Shown here in pieces: positions 25,315 to 34,052 of a DNA stretch of 64,000 bases (position 1 is the stretch's first letter; each line of letters starts with the position of its first letter). A program made the position numbers and the translations under genes. The notes under the pieces were generated by a model, which was not told where the DNA came from, made no database searches, and saw nothing but the letters and a program-made list of their open reading frames with translations. The stretch lies in contig DLOZ01000004.1 in the NCBI GenBank assembly GCA_002479765.1, forward strand, positions 114,495-178,494. Direction: 5' to 3'. The stretch is from Sphingomonadales bacterium UBA7471. Its GTDB lineage: Bacteria > Pseudomonadota > Alphaproteobacteria > Sphingomonadales > Sphingomonadaceae.

Positions 25315-27138
25315 ATGTGCGGAATTATCGGAATTGTTGGCAAATCTGCGGTTTCAGACCGGCTGGTCGATGGGCTGAAGCGGATGGAGTATCGGGGGTA
25401 TGACTCCGCCGGTGTGTGCACTGTGCATGATGGTCAGCTCGTCCGTCGCCGTGCAGAGGGCAAGCTTGCGAACTTGGTCAATGTTCTGAAAACGGACAAC
25501 GCGGCTGGCAACATTGGCATTGCGCATACGCGCTGGGCCACCCATGGCGCGCCGACCACGAGCAATGCGCATCCCCATGCGACGGGCGAAGTCGCGCTCG
25601 TGCACAATGGTATCATCGAAAATTTCAAGCAGCTGCGCGATGAACTCATCGCCCGCGGGCGGACATTTGAAAGCGAAACGGATACTGAGGTGGTTGCGCA
25701 TCTGGTGTCCGAACAGGTGGAGGCTGGCCATGCGCCGACCGATGCCGTGAAGGCCGTGCTGCCGCGCTTGCGCGGTGCCTTTGCACTGGCGATTGCGTTT
25801 CGCGCATGTCCCGATTTTCTGATTGGCGCGCGCCTCGGTAGCCCACTTGTTGTTGGCTATGGTGACGGCGAAACCTATTTGGGTTCGGACGCGTTGGCGC
25901 TCGCGCCGCTGACACAGAAAATCGCCTATTTGGAAGAGGGCGACTGGGTTGTTATCGCGCGCGATGGGGCGCAGATTTTCGATAAAGATAATCATCCTGT
26001 CACGCGCGAAGTCACCACCAGCGGCGTGTCCGCAGCGCAGATCGAAAAGGGCAATTACCGCCATTACATGCAGAAAGAGATTTTTGAGCAACCCACAGTG
26101 GTCGCGCAAACGCTCTCCAGCTATATCCGCCCCGTTGAACAGACCGTTGCCCTGCCGCAGATGGATTTTGATCTTGCGGGCGTGAAGCGTATTACCATCG
26201 TTGCCTGCGGCACATCCTATTATGCTGGCATGGTCGCCAAATATTGGTTTGAAACCTTCGCCCGCGTGCCCGTCGATATCGATGTCGCGTCCGAATTCCG
26301 CTACCGCGATCCGGTGTTGGAAGAAGGCGGTCTGGCGCTGTTCATTTCGCAGTCTGGCGAGACCGCAGATACGCTGGCTGCGTTGCGCCACTGTAAGGAA
26401 AATGGCCAAACCATCGCGGTCGTGGTCAACGTGCCGACATCATCAATGGCGCGTGAGGCGGACCTGTTGCTGCCGACACATGCTGGCCCCGAAATCGGCG
26501 TTGCTTCGACTAAGGCCTTCACCTGCCAACTCGCCGTGCTCGCGGCGCTTGCCGCGCATCTCGCGCGCGTCAAAGGCAAGCTGACTGCACAAGAAGAATG
26601 CGAGATTGTGCGTCATCTGATCGAAGCGCCCGCTGCCTTGAACGCCGCATTGGCACATGACGACGACATTGCGGCGATGGCACACCTCATCGCGCCTGCG
26701 CGCGACGTGCTCTACCTTGGCCGTGGCCCTGATTATCCATTGGCGATGGAAGGAGCGTTGAAGCTCAAGGAAATCAGCTACATTCATGCCGAAGGCTATG
26801 CCTCGGGTGAAATGAAGCATGGGCCAATTGCGTTGATCGACGAAGCCGTGCCCGTCATCGTCCTCGCACCAAGCGGCCCGCTGTTCGAAAAAACCGTGAG
26901 CAATATGCAGGAAGTGCGCGCGCGGGGCGGCAAGGTCGTGCTGATTTCAGATGCCGAGGGCATAGCCGAAGCGGGCGAGGGCTGTCTCGCTTCTATCGAA
27001 ATGCCCAGCGTCCACCCACTCATCGCGCCATTGGTATATGCCGTGCCTGTCCAGCTGCTCGCCTATCATGTGGCGTGCGCCAAAGGCACGGATGTCGACC
27101 AGCCACGCAATTTGGCAAAGTCTGTCACGGTGGAGTGA
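25315..27138 (+). CDS. glmS: Glutamine--fructose-6-phosphate aminotransferase (isomerizing)
   Basis: First step of amino-sugar synthesis. N-terminal class II glutamine amidotransferase with catalytic C2 (MCGIIGIVG) and RWATHG; two SIS domains with VACGTSYYAGM and ISQSGETADTLAAL; C-terminal PRNLAKSVTVE as in all GlmS. 607 aa, normal. ATG directly follows the toxin stop. No glmS ribozyme is expected in this phylum and none is seen. An intrinsic terminator lies about 245 bp after its stop. Confidence 0.97.
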   Translation: MCGIIGIVGKSAVSDRLVDGLKRMEYRGYDSAGVCTVHDGQLVRRRAEGKLANLVNVLKTDNAAGNIGIAHTRWATHGAPTTSNAHPHATGEVALVHNGIIENFKQLRDELIARGRTFESETDTEVVAHLVSEQVEAGHAPTDAVKAVLPRLRGAFALAIAFRACPDFLIGARLGSPLVVGYGDGETYLGSDALALAPLTQKIAYLEEGDWVVIARDGAQIFDKDNHPVTREVTTSGVSAAQIEKGNYRHYMQKEIFEQPTVVAQTLSSYIRPVEQTVALPQMDFDLAGVKRITIVACGTSYYAGMVAKYWFETFARVPVDIDVASEFRYRDPVLEEGGLALFISQSGETADTLAALRHCKENGQTIAVVVNVPTSSMAREADLLLPTHAGPEIGVASTKAFTCQLAVLAALAAHLARVKGKLTAQEECEIVRHLIEAPAALNAALAHDDDIAAMAHLIAPARDVLYLGRGPDYPLAMEGALKLKEISYIHAEGYASGEMKHGPIALIDEAVPVIVLAPSGPLFEKTVSNMQEVRARGGKVVLISDAEGIAEAGEGCLASIEMPSVHPLIAPLVYAVPVQLLAYHVACAKGTDVDQPRNLAKSVTVE

Positions 27139-27169
27139 TGATGCGCGCGCAGATGCTATGGGTGCCCGC

Positions 27170-27286
27170 ATGAACGCTGGCAAAATCATCTTAATCGTCG
27201 TTTTATTATTGGTGGCGGTGCATCTGCTGTTGTTCGGTTACCTTAAACGACAGATTGCTGCCGCGAAACGCGACAAGGGGCTGTAG
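27170..27286 (+). CDS. Small single-pass membrane protein (38 aa)
   Basis: Thirty-eight residues: short polar start, one strongly hydrophobic helix (IILIVVLLLVAVHLLLFGYL) and a basic tail with KRQIAAAKRDKGL, so N-out/C-in by the positive-inside rule. In-frame ATG 27158 is an alternative start. It lies between the glmS stop and the terminator at 27383 and is likely on the glmS transcript. I do not recognise a family; composition is that of a real microprotein rather than a random frame. Confidence 0.5.
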   Translation: MNAGKIILIVVLLLVAVHLLLFGYLKRQIAAAKRDKGL

Positions 27287-27382
27287 CCACTACGCGTCCA
27301 TGCGCCGATATCAGGGGTGATACAGCAGCGGTCGCACGGGTTGATTTGCCATATTTGCAAGCTTATAGCGGTAGGGCAAAAC

Positions 27383-27407
27383 AAGCGGTCCCGCGGGGCC
27401 GCTTTTT
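27383..27407 (+). terminator. Intrinsic terminator of the glm region
   Basis: AAGCGGTCC-CGCG-GGGCCGCTT stem with one G-U pair followed by TTTTT. Placed 45 bp before argD, so argD is probably transcribed from its own promoter downstream of or overlapping this element. Confidence 0.85.
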
Positions 27408-27451
27408 GGCTTTTGGAATATGCCAAGCATTTGGTTGGAAGGAAATATACC

Positions 27452-28639
27452 ATGTCGATCACGCCTTTGATGCCTGTCTATCCGCGTTGCGGTTTCCGAC
27501 CGGTGCGCGGCGAGGGCGCTTGGTTGATTTCCGAAGACGGCAGCCGCGCGCTTGATTTCGCAGCGGGCATCGCTGTGAACTTGCTGGGGCACGGCCACCC
27601 GCATTTGACCAAAGCCATTCAGGATCAGGCAGCGACGCTGATCCATGTATCGAACCTCTATGGCAGCCCGCAGGGTGAGGCATTTGCCCAGCGGCTGGTG
27701 GATACAACTTTTGCGGACACCGTGTTTTTCACAAACTCGGGCGCAGAAGCTGTCGAGTGCGCGATCAAGACCGCACGCGCGTACCACCAGAGCCAAGGCA
27801 GCGACCGCTTTGAAATCATCACCTTCAAAAACGCCTTTCATGGCCGCACGATGGCGACGATTTCTGCCAGCAATCAGGAAAAGATGCACAAAGGCTTTCT
27901 GCCGTTGCTCGAAGGTTTCAAATATGTCGACTTCGACGATCTTGAAGGCGCTAAGGCTGCATTAGGACCCAAGACCGCGGCCTTCCTCGTAGAACCCATT
28001 CAAGGGGAGGGCGGCGTACGCCCTGCGTCGGACGCCTTTATACAGGGCCTGCGCGCGCTGGCCGACGAACATGGCATCATGCTCATCCTCGACGAAGTCC
28101 AGTGCGGTGTTGCGCGCTCGGGGACGCTTTATGCCTATGAACAATATGGCATCACGCCAGATATTATGGCGACGGCAAAGGGCTTGGGCGGCGGTTTCCC
28201 TGTGGGTGCCTGCTTGGCGACCGAAGAGGCCGCCCGCGGCATGGTCGTCGGGACGCACGGTTCGACCTATGGCGGCAACCCATTTGCGATGGCGGCATGC
28301 CAGGCGGTGTGGGATGTCGTGGCGAATGACGAATTCCTCGAAAATGTACGCGCGACGGGCGATAAATTGCGCAGCTCACTTGAACAGTTCATTGGTAACT
28401 ATCCCGATCTGTTTACCGGCGTGCGTGGCAAGGGCTTGATGCTGGGCGTGATGATGACGCACGAAACGCGGGCGTTCGTTGCGCATTTGCGGGACAATCA
28501 TGGGCTGCTGTTGGTTGCCGCTGGTGACAACACCTTCCGTGTGCTGCCGCCGTTGAACATTACCGATACCGAAATCCAGATTTTCATGGAAAAGCTTTCG
28601 GCTGGCGCGGCAAGTTACCAGGTGCCGCAGGCGGCATGA
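27452..28639 (+). CDS. argD: Acetylornithine aminotransferase
   Basis: PLP aminotransferase (class III) converting N-acetylglutamate semialdehyde to N-acetylornithine; may also act in lysine synthesis. TNSGAEAVECAIKTAR binds the cofactor phosphate, LILDEVQCGVARSG holds the PLP aspartate, and K243 in MATAKGLGGGFP is the Schiff-base lysine. ATG 27452 has GGAAGGAA upstream; 395 aa. The stop overlaps argF by ATGA. Confidence 0.95.
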   Translation: MSITPLMPVYPRCGFRPVRGEGAWLISEDGSRALDFAAGIAVNLLGHGHPHLTKAIQDQAATLIHVSNLYGSPQGEAFAQRLVDTTFADTVFFTNSGAEAVECAIKTARAYHQSQGSDRFEIITFKNAFHGRTMATISASNQEKMHKGFLPLLEGFKYVDFDDLEGAKAALGPKTAAFLVEPIQGEGGVRPASDAFIQGLRALADEHGIMLILDEVQCGVARSGTLYAYEQYGITPDIMATAKGLGGGFPVGACLATEEAARGMVVGTHGSTYGGNPFAMAACQAVWDVVANDEFLENVRATGDKLRSSLEQFIGNYPDLFTGVRGKGLMLGVMMTHETRAFVAHLRDNHGLLLVAAGDNTFRVLPPLNITDTEIQIFMEKLSAGAASYQVPQAA

Positions 28640-29562
28640 CCCGTCATTTCCTCAATCTGGCGGATGCTGGCGGCGATGCGATTGCTGCCATGCTGAACGA
28701 CGCCATTGATCGCAAAGCCGCACGGCGAGGCTGGCCAAAGGGCAAGGCAGATGCGGATGCGCCATTGGCCGGGCATACGCTCGCGATGGTGTTCGAAAAA
28801 AATTCGACACGCACGCGAACGTCATTTGAAATGGCGATGAAGCAACTGGGCGGCGACAGTATTTTTATGGCGTCTGGCCAAATGCAGCTGGGGCGCGGTG
28901 AATCTATCGCCGATACCGCACGCGTTTTGTCGCGCTATGTCGACGCCATCATGATCCGCACCGATGATCATGCCAAGGTGGAAGAGCTCGCGCATCACGC
29001 CAGCGTGCCTGTGATCAACGGACTGACCGATTTGTCACACCCGTGCCAGATTGTGGCTGACCTGTTGACGATAACCGAGCATGGAAAGGCGTTGCCCGGG
29101 CTTGAGCTTGCGTGGCTGGGCGATGGTAACAATGTCCTCAACTCCATCGTTGAGGCTGCGGGATTGTTGAAGTTCAACGTGCGGATTGCCGTGCCACAGG
29201 GTTATGAAAGCGACGATAGCTTTATCGAAAGTGCGCGCGCGGCGGGCGCAAACGTTACGCTCACCCGCGACGCTACCGAAGCGGTACGTGGCGCAGACGT
29301 GATTGTCACCGACACCTGGGTGTCGATGGGGCAAGAGCATGCCCACAACAAAATAGCCGCGATGATGCCTTATCAGGTAAATGAACAGCTTATGGCTATG
29401 GCGAAGGCTGATGCCAAATTTTTGCACTGTCTGCCTGCGCACCGTGGCGAGGAAGTCACCGACGCCGTGATCGATGGACCGCAGTCGGTCATCTGGGACG
29501 AGGCCGAAAACCGGCTACACGCGCAAAAATCCATCTTACGCTGGTGTTTTGGCCAAATTTAA
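28636..29562 (+). CDS. argF: Ornithine carbamoyltransferase
   Basis: Makes citrulline from ornithine and carbamoyl phosphate. Carbamoyl-phosphate loop STRTRTSFE, HPCQIVADL and the ornithine-side motif FLHCLPAHRG are all intact; 308 aa. Coupled to argD by a 4-base overlap and to hslO by a 1-base overlap (TAATG). Confidence 0.97.
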   Translation: MTRHFLNLADAGGDAIAAMLNDAIDRKAARRGWPKGKADADAPLAGHTLAMVFEKNSTRTRTSFEMAMKQLGGDSIFMASGQMQLGRGESIADTARVLSRYVDAIMIRTDDHAKVEELAHHASVPVINGLTDLSHPCQIVADLLTITEHGKALPGLELAWLGDGNNVLNSIVEAAGLLKFNVRIAVPQGYESDDSFIESARAAGANVTLTRDATEAVRGADVIVTDTWVSMGQEHAHNKIAAMMPYQVNEQLMAMAKADAKFLHCLPAHRGEEVTDAVIDGPQSVIWDEAENRLHAQKSILRWCFGQI

Positions 29563-30482
29563 TGGCTGGGCAGTCGGAAACTTTTTGTAATCAGCCTTTG
29601 CGCTTTTCCATTCCGACCCGTGACGCACGCGGACGGTTGGTGCGGCTTGACGAAGTGTTGGCTGAAATATTGGCCGCGCATGCTTATCCGCCGCTCATTG
29701 AGAAAACGCTCGCAGAGGCACTTGTGCTCACGGCATTGCTGGGCGCTTCGCTGAAGGAAGAGGGCAGCCAGCTCACATTACAGACGCAAACCGAAAAGGG
29801 TGCCATTCGTTTGCTGGCCTGCGATTATAAGGACGGTGCGTTGCGCGGATATGCGCAGTTCGATCCAGCGACTGTCGCTGCGCTGCCCGACGATGCCACA
29901 TTATTTGGTATCTTCGGTAAAGGCTATCTTGCCATCACCTTCGACCGGATGAAGCCAGCGGTTGAGGGCGGCGGCCGGTATCAAGGTATTGTACCGCTTG
30001 AGGGCGATACGCTGGCGGATGCCGCCGCGAACTATTTCGTGCAGTCTGAACAAATTCCGACGCTCATTCGCGTTGCGGTTGATCATGTGAACGGCCGCTG
30101 TGTGGCTGGCGGGCTGCTTGTCCAGCATCTCCCGGAAGGCGAAGAAGGCCGCGAACGTCTTCATGTCCGGCTGGACCATCCCGAATGGGCGCATGTGGAA
30201 ATCATTGCCTCTACCATCGCCCGCGCCGAACTTGCCGATCCGTCATTGCCACTGGAAGAAATCGTCTGGCGTTTGTTCCATGAGGAACAGGAAGTGCGCA
30301 TTGAACAAGGCGACCCGCTGTCCAAGGGCTGTCGCTGTGATCCTGTGCATATCAGGGACGTCATTGCAAAATTTCCGGCAGAAGACCGTGCGGAGATGGC
30401 CGATGATGCCGGAGATATCGTGGTAGATTGCGAATTTTGCTCGCGCCGCTTTCCGGTGAGTTTGGCGAGTTTCAATAACTGA
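29562..30482 (+). CDS. hslO: Redox-regulated chaperone Hsp33
   Basis: Holdase chaperone activated by oxidation. C-terminal zinc switch is present as CRC (in SKGCRCDP) and, about 35 residues later, CEFC (VDCEFCSRRF). 306 aa from ATG 29562, which overlaps the argF TAA; an upstream in-frame start at 29544 lies inside argF. The argD-argF-hslO order is common in alphaproteobacteria. Confidence 0.95.
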   Translation: MAGQSETFCNQPLRFSIPTRDARGRLVRLDEVLAEILAAHAYPPLIEKTLAEALVLTALLGASLKEEGSQLTLQTQTEKGAIRLLACDYKDGALRGYAQFDPATVAALPDDATLFGIFGKGYLAITFDRMKPAVEGGGRYQGIVPLEGDTLADAAANYFVQSEQIPTLIRVAVDHVNGRCVAGGLLVQHLPEGEEGRERLHVRLDHPEWAHVEIIASTIARAELADPSLPLEEIVWRLFHEEQEVRIEQGDPLSKGCRCDPVHIRDVIAKFPAEDRAEMADDAGDIVVDCEFCSRRFPVSLASFNN

Positions 30483-30538
30483 TAGAGGCGATTGGGCCGA
30501 TCGGGTCATTCATCGTTCATGGACCATATTCTATCATG

Positions 30539-30555
30539 CAAAATGTAGCATTTTG
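30539..30555. repeat. Perfect short palindrome after hslO
   Basis: CAAAATG-TAG-CATTTTG, seven-bp arms with a 3-base centre. A second hairpin, CCATTT/AAATGG (30580-30597), lies just before the next gene. Either a weak transcription end for the arg operon or operator sites for the gene that follows. Confidence 0.35.
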
Positions 30556-30618
30556 TGGTATGTCCCGAAAATAAACAGGCCATTTCAATGAAAATGGCGG
30601 GTTTATGGATTGAAGCTT

Positions 30619-31026
30619 ATGACATTGAAACTCTCCCAATATCATCTCGTTGGCGCCATTTTACTGTCGCTCACTTCAACCTCACTTGCGTTCGCAAACG
30701 CAAATGATTTGTCGTTATTGCACACGCTGGAACGGGGGCAGTGGAGTTTCCGGGCCGTTGGGGCTGAGGCGCCATTAACAAAAATCTGTCTTGGTAACCC
30801 AGAGCTGCTCACCCAAATCCAGCATTCCGGTGTCGCCTGTGAGCGGTACGTTGTCCGTTCAACCGTCAATTCAGTTACGGTCAGCTACACATGCAAAGGT
30901 CAAGGACAAGGCCTGACGACCATCCGTAAGGAATCCAACCGGATCATCCACATTCAGTCGCAGGGCATTCACAATAATGCGCCGTTTTCGTTTTCGGTCG
31001 AAGGCCGAAAGATTGGCCCTTGCTAG
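30619..31026 (+). CDS. Small secreted protein, DUF3617-like
   Basis: 135-aa exported protein. Signal peptide LVGAILLSLTSTSLAFANA at about residues 9-27, then a single small domain beginning LERGQWSFRAVG with four cysteines (ICLG, ACERY, YTCKG, terminal GPC) that could form two disulfides. The layout resembles DUF3617-type periplasmic proteins of sphingomonads, but I cannot confirm it. ATG 30619 is preferred over TTG 30610. Function unknown; no operon partner. Confidence 0.7.
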   Translation: MTLKLSQYHLVGAILLSLTSTSLAFANANDLSLLHTLERGQWSFRAVGAEAPLTKICLGNPELLTQIQHSGVACERYVVRSTVNSVTVSYTCKGQGQGLTTIRKESNRIIHIQSQGIHNNAPFSFSVEGRKIGPC

Positions 31027-31079
31027 GCCAATCGCCGTCGTCGCGGCGTTTATGAATTATTAACCATCTTTACGTTAAA

Positions 31080-31174
31080 AGGATGCGTGTCTTTTCGGAG
31101 ATACACTTTCCTCCCCGTTGGCTGCAAAGCCATAACTGGGCCGCCTGCTGTAAAGCTTGGCGGCCCATTTTTTT
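31080..31174 (+). ncRNA. Candidate small RNA or structured 3' UTR
   Basis: Three stem-loops in 95 bases: GGAG/CTCC around 31098-31115, TTGGCT-GCAA-AGCCA with a GNRA loop, and a 9-bp terminator stem. TTTCCTCCCC in the first unit is complementary to Shine-Dalgarno sequences, as in trans-acting regulatory RNAs. A/T-rich TTAACCATCTTTACGTTAAA precedes it, but no convincing promoter boxes. It may instead be the 3' UTR of the preceding gene. Confidence 0.35.
31137..31174 (+). terminator. Strong intrinsic terminator
   Basis: TGGGCCGCC/GGCGGCCCA perfect 9-bp stem with a 13-base loop, followed by seven T. It is two bases from the stop of the convergent gcdH gene and ends the plus-strand transcript of the secreted-protein gene and/or the candidate small RNA. 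Confidence 0.9.
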
Positions 31175-31175
31175 A

Positions 31176-32360
31176 TCAGAATGCGGCTATACCCGTGATG
31201 GCGCGCCCCAGAATCAACGCGTGGACATCGTGCGCACCTTCGTACGTGTTGACCGTTTCAAGGTTCGCCATATGGCGCATGACTTGATATTCCTCGCTGA
31301 TACCGTTGCCGCCATGCATATCGCGCGCGGCGCGGGCGATATCGAGCGCTTTGCCGACATTGTTGCGTTTCACGATTGAAATCATGTCGGGCGCCAAATG
31401 GCCTTCGTCCATCAGCCGTCCTACGCGCAACGATGCCTGAAGCCCAAGCGCGATGTCGGTCATCATATCGGCCAGCTTCTTTTGATAGAGCTGGTTTGCG
31501 GCGAGCGGTTTGCCAAATTGATGGCGATCAAGGCCATATTGGCGCGCGGCATGCATGCAGAATTCTGCAGCCCCCAACGCGCCCCAGCTGATGCCGTAAC
31601 GCGCACGGTTGAGGCAACCAAACGGACCCTTCAGGCCTTGCACGTCGGGCAAAAGCGCGTCCTCACCAACCTCGACATTGTCCATCATGATCATGCCCGT
31701 GGTGGATGCGCGCAGCGACAATTTGCCTTGAATTTTTGGCGCAGAAAGGCCTTTCATGCCTTTTTCCAGCACAAAGCCGCGAATGCCACCGCCATGCGCT
31801 TCCGATTTTGCCCAGACGACGAAGACATCGGCAAAGGGTGCGTTTGAAATCCACGTTTTCGATCCGTTGATGACATATCCGCCATCAACCTTTTTGGCGA
31901 AGGTGCGCATGCCCGCAGGATCGGACCCGGCGTCGGGCTCGGTCAATCCAAAGCAGCCAATGAGCGTTCCTGCCGCAAGACCGGGCAGATATTTGCGGCG
32001 CTGCTCTTCGGAACCATATGCATAAATCGGATGCATCACGAGCGACGATTGAACTGATGCCATCGAACGGTAGCCCGAATCGACGCGCTCAATCTCACGC
32101 GCAATCAAGCCATAAGCGACATAAGACGCGCCAGCGCCGCCATATTCTTCCGGAATCGTTGCGCCAAGCAAACCGGTTTGGCCCATGAGCGGAAACAATT
32201 CGGGCGCATCACATTCGGTCCGGTACGCCTCAATCACGCGTGGCTGCAATTCGCTTTGCGCAAAGGCATGCGCCGAATCGCGGATCATGCGTTCATCTTC
32301 GGTAAGCTGCGCATCCAGACGGAAGGGGTCGGACCAATCAAATGCTGCCAATTCGGCCAT
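31176..32360 (-). CDS. gcdH: Glutaryl-CoA dehydrogenase
   Basis: FAD acyl-CoA dehydrogenase that oxidises and decarboxylates glutaryl-CoA to crotonyl-CoA in lysine/tryptophan catabolism. GCFGLTEPDAGSDP and KTWISNAPFADVFVVWAK are the two family signatures, and the catalytic glutamate lies in NTYEGAHDVHALILGRAITG near the C-terminus. 394 aa from ATG 32360 with GGAGAAAG upstream. Divergent from the ALDH7-type gene, which acts earlier in the same route. Confidence 0.95.
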   Translation of the reverse strand: MAELAAFDWSDPFRLDAQLTEDERMIRDSAHAFAQSELQPRVIEAYRTECDAPELFPLMGQTGLLGATIPEEYGGAGASYVAYGLIAREIERVDSGYRSMASVQSSLVMHPIYAYGSEEQRRKYLPGLAAGTLIGCFGLTEPDAGSDPAGMRTFAKKVDGGYVINGSKTWISNAPFADVFVVWAKSEAHGGGIRGFVLEKGMKGLSAPKIQGKLSLRASTTGMIMMDNVEVGEDALLPDVQGLKGPFGCLNRARYGISWGALGAAEFCMHAARQYGLDRHQFGKPLAANQLYQKKLADMMTDIALGLQASLRVGRLMDEGHLAPDMISIVKRNNVGKALDIARAARDMHGGNGISEEYQVMRHMANLETVNTYEGAHDVHALILGRAITGIAAF

Positions 32361-32469
32361 AAACTTTCTCCAATGTTGCATGGGTCGCTAAACTTTTTGT
32401 GTGCTGCGGGCAAGCTGGCAAAATGTTTGGAACCCGTCTATTCGCCTTACAGTCAATTGGGAGATAGCG

Positions 32470-33963
32470 GTGAAGCTGGCAGCAGACGTAGAGACGATTC
32501 TGACACACCTCGGAATGCAAATTTCGGGGGATATGGCGTCATACTCGCCCGTCGATGGCAGCAATATCGGATCGGTACCAATCGCTTCGCCGTCAGATAT
32601 TGACGCGGCATGCGCAAATGCCACTGCTGCGTTTCACAAATGGCGCGCCGTCCCCGCGCCGCGTCGCGGAGAGCTCGTCCGCTTGTTCGGCAATGCCTTA
32701 CGCGAAGATAAGGAGAAACTGGCGCGCCTTGTCACCATCGAATGTGGGAAGCCCTTGTCTGAGGGCATGGGCGAAGTGCAGGAGATGATTGACATTTGCG
32801 ACTTCGCCGTCGGCTTATCGCGCCAGCTTCATGGACTTACCATCGCCAGCGAGCGTCCTGGCCACCGCATGATGGAACAATGGCATCCCTTGGGGCCGGC
32901 GCTCGTCATTTCTGCGTTTAATTTCCCGGTCGCTGTTTGGGCGTGGAATGCGGCGTTGGCACTTGTCTGCGGTAATAGCGTTATCTGGAAACCGTCGGAG
33001 AAAACCCCGCTGACTGCGGTGGCCGTACAAGCCATTTTTGAACGTGCGGTGACCGCATTTGGCGATGCGCCAGCGCATGTGTCTCAAGTGGTGCACGGCG
33101 GACGCGACATTGGTGCAGCTTTGGTCGCGGACCCACGCATCGCGCTCATCTCTGCCACTGGCAGCACGCAAATGGGCCGCAAAGTTGGACAGGTTGCAGC
33201 CGCGCGCTTTGCCAAGACGATATTGGAACTTGGCGGCAATAATGCCGCGATCATCAGCGACAAAGCCGACCTTGCATTAGCGTTGCGCGGCGTCTTGTTC
33301 TCCGCGTTCGGCACAAGCGGGCAGCGGTGCACGAGCCTGCGGCGCGTCTTTGTGCATGATGCGATCTATGACAATTTTGTAGAGGCATTGAAGGCCGCCA
33401 GCACATCGATGGCGGTTGGCGACCCGCTAGATAGCGGCAACCTTGCAGGCCCCCTTGTTGACGAAGCGGCATATGACGGGATGCGGATCGCCCTCGATGA
33501 AGCACGCGCGCTTGGTGCAAGCATTACGGGCGGTGCGCGGATGGACATGAAGGGTGCCTATGTCCGGCCTGCGCTCGTGGAGATGCCCACCCACAATGGC
33601 CCGGCATTGCGCGAAACCTTTGCCCCGATACTCTACATCTTCCGCTATCACGATTTGGCGCACGCCATCGCACTTCAAAACAGCGTCGGCGCGGGGCTTT
33701 CGTCCTCAATATTCTCAACCGACGTCCGCGAGTGCGAACGGTTCCTGTCTGCCGAAGGTAGCGACTGCGGCATCGCCAATGTCAATATCGGCACATCCGG
33801 CGCTGAAATCGGTGGGGCCTTTGGCGGTGAAAAAGAAACGGGCGGTGGCCGCGAATCCGGTTCCGACGCATGGAAAGCCTATATGCGCCGCGCAACGAAC
33901 ACGATTAACTACTCCAACGAACTGCCGCTTGCGCAAGGGGTGACTTTCGACCTCACTTCGTGA
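32470..33963 (+). CDS. amaB: ALDH7-family (antiquitin) aminoadipate-semialdehyde dehydrogenase
   Basis: Oxidises L-2-aminoadipate 6-semialdehyde (piperideine-6-carboxylate) in lysine breakdown. The family C-terminus GAFGGEKETGGGRESGSDAW and NTINYSNELPLAQG is unmistakably ALDH7. General base E253 (LELGGNNAA) and nucleophile C287 (SGQRCTSLRR) are present. GTG 32470 with GGGAGAT upstream is the likely start (497 aa). The 109-bp gap to gcdH would hold a shared promoter. Confidence 0.9.
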   Translation: MKLAADVETILTHLGMQISGDMASYSPVDGSNIGSVPIASPSDIDAACANATAAFHKWRAVPAPRRGELVRLFGNALREDKEKLARLVTIECGKPLSEGMGEVQEMIDICDFAVGLSRQLHGLTIASERPGHRMMEQWHPLGPALVISAFNFPVAVWAWNAALALVCGNSVIWKPSEKTPLTAVAVQAIFERAVTAFGDAPAHVSQVVHGGRDIGAALVADPRIALISATGSTQMGRKVGQVAAARFAKTILELGGNNAAIISDKADLALALRGVLFSAFGTSGQRCTSLRRVFVHDAIYDNFVEALKAASTSMAVGDPLDSGNLAGPLVDEAAYDGMRIALDEARALGASITGGARMDMKGAYVRPALVEMPTHNGPALRETFAPILYIFRYHDLAHAIALQNSVGAGLSSSIFSTDVRECERFLSAEGSDCGIANVNIGTSGAEIGGAFGGEKETGGGRESGSDAWKAYMRRATNTINYSNELPLAQGVTFDLTS

Positions 33964-33972
33964 CCATATTGT

Positions 33973-33995
33973 CATCCTGAACATGTTTCAGGATG
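33973..33995. repeat. REP-like hairpin CATCCTGAA/TTCAGGATG
   Basis: Near-perfect palindrome with a short centre, ten bases after the ALDH7 stop. I recognise this kind of sequence as a dispersed intergenic element in sphingomonad and related genomes (memory, not checked). It probably also serves as a transcription end. Confidence 0.55.
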
Positions 33996-34052
33996 AAGAG
34001 AGACGGGTTAGCATAGCACATACGCGTTGATGGGTTTTAACTGGCGATGCCA

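Noticed and set aside
25354..26409. 351-residue open frame on the minus strand
   Set aside because: Antisense to glmS, whose motifs are intact throughout.
31056..31078. CtrA site upstream of the candidate small RNA
   Set aside because: TTAA and TTAA are separated by 11 bases instead of 7, so it does not fit the consensus.
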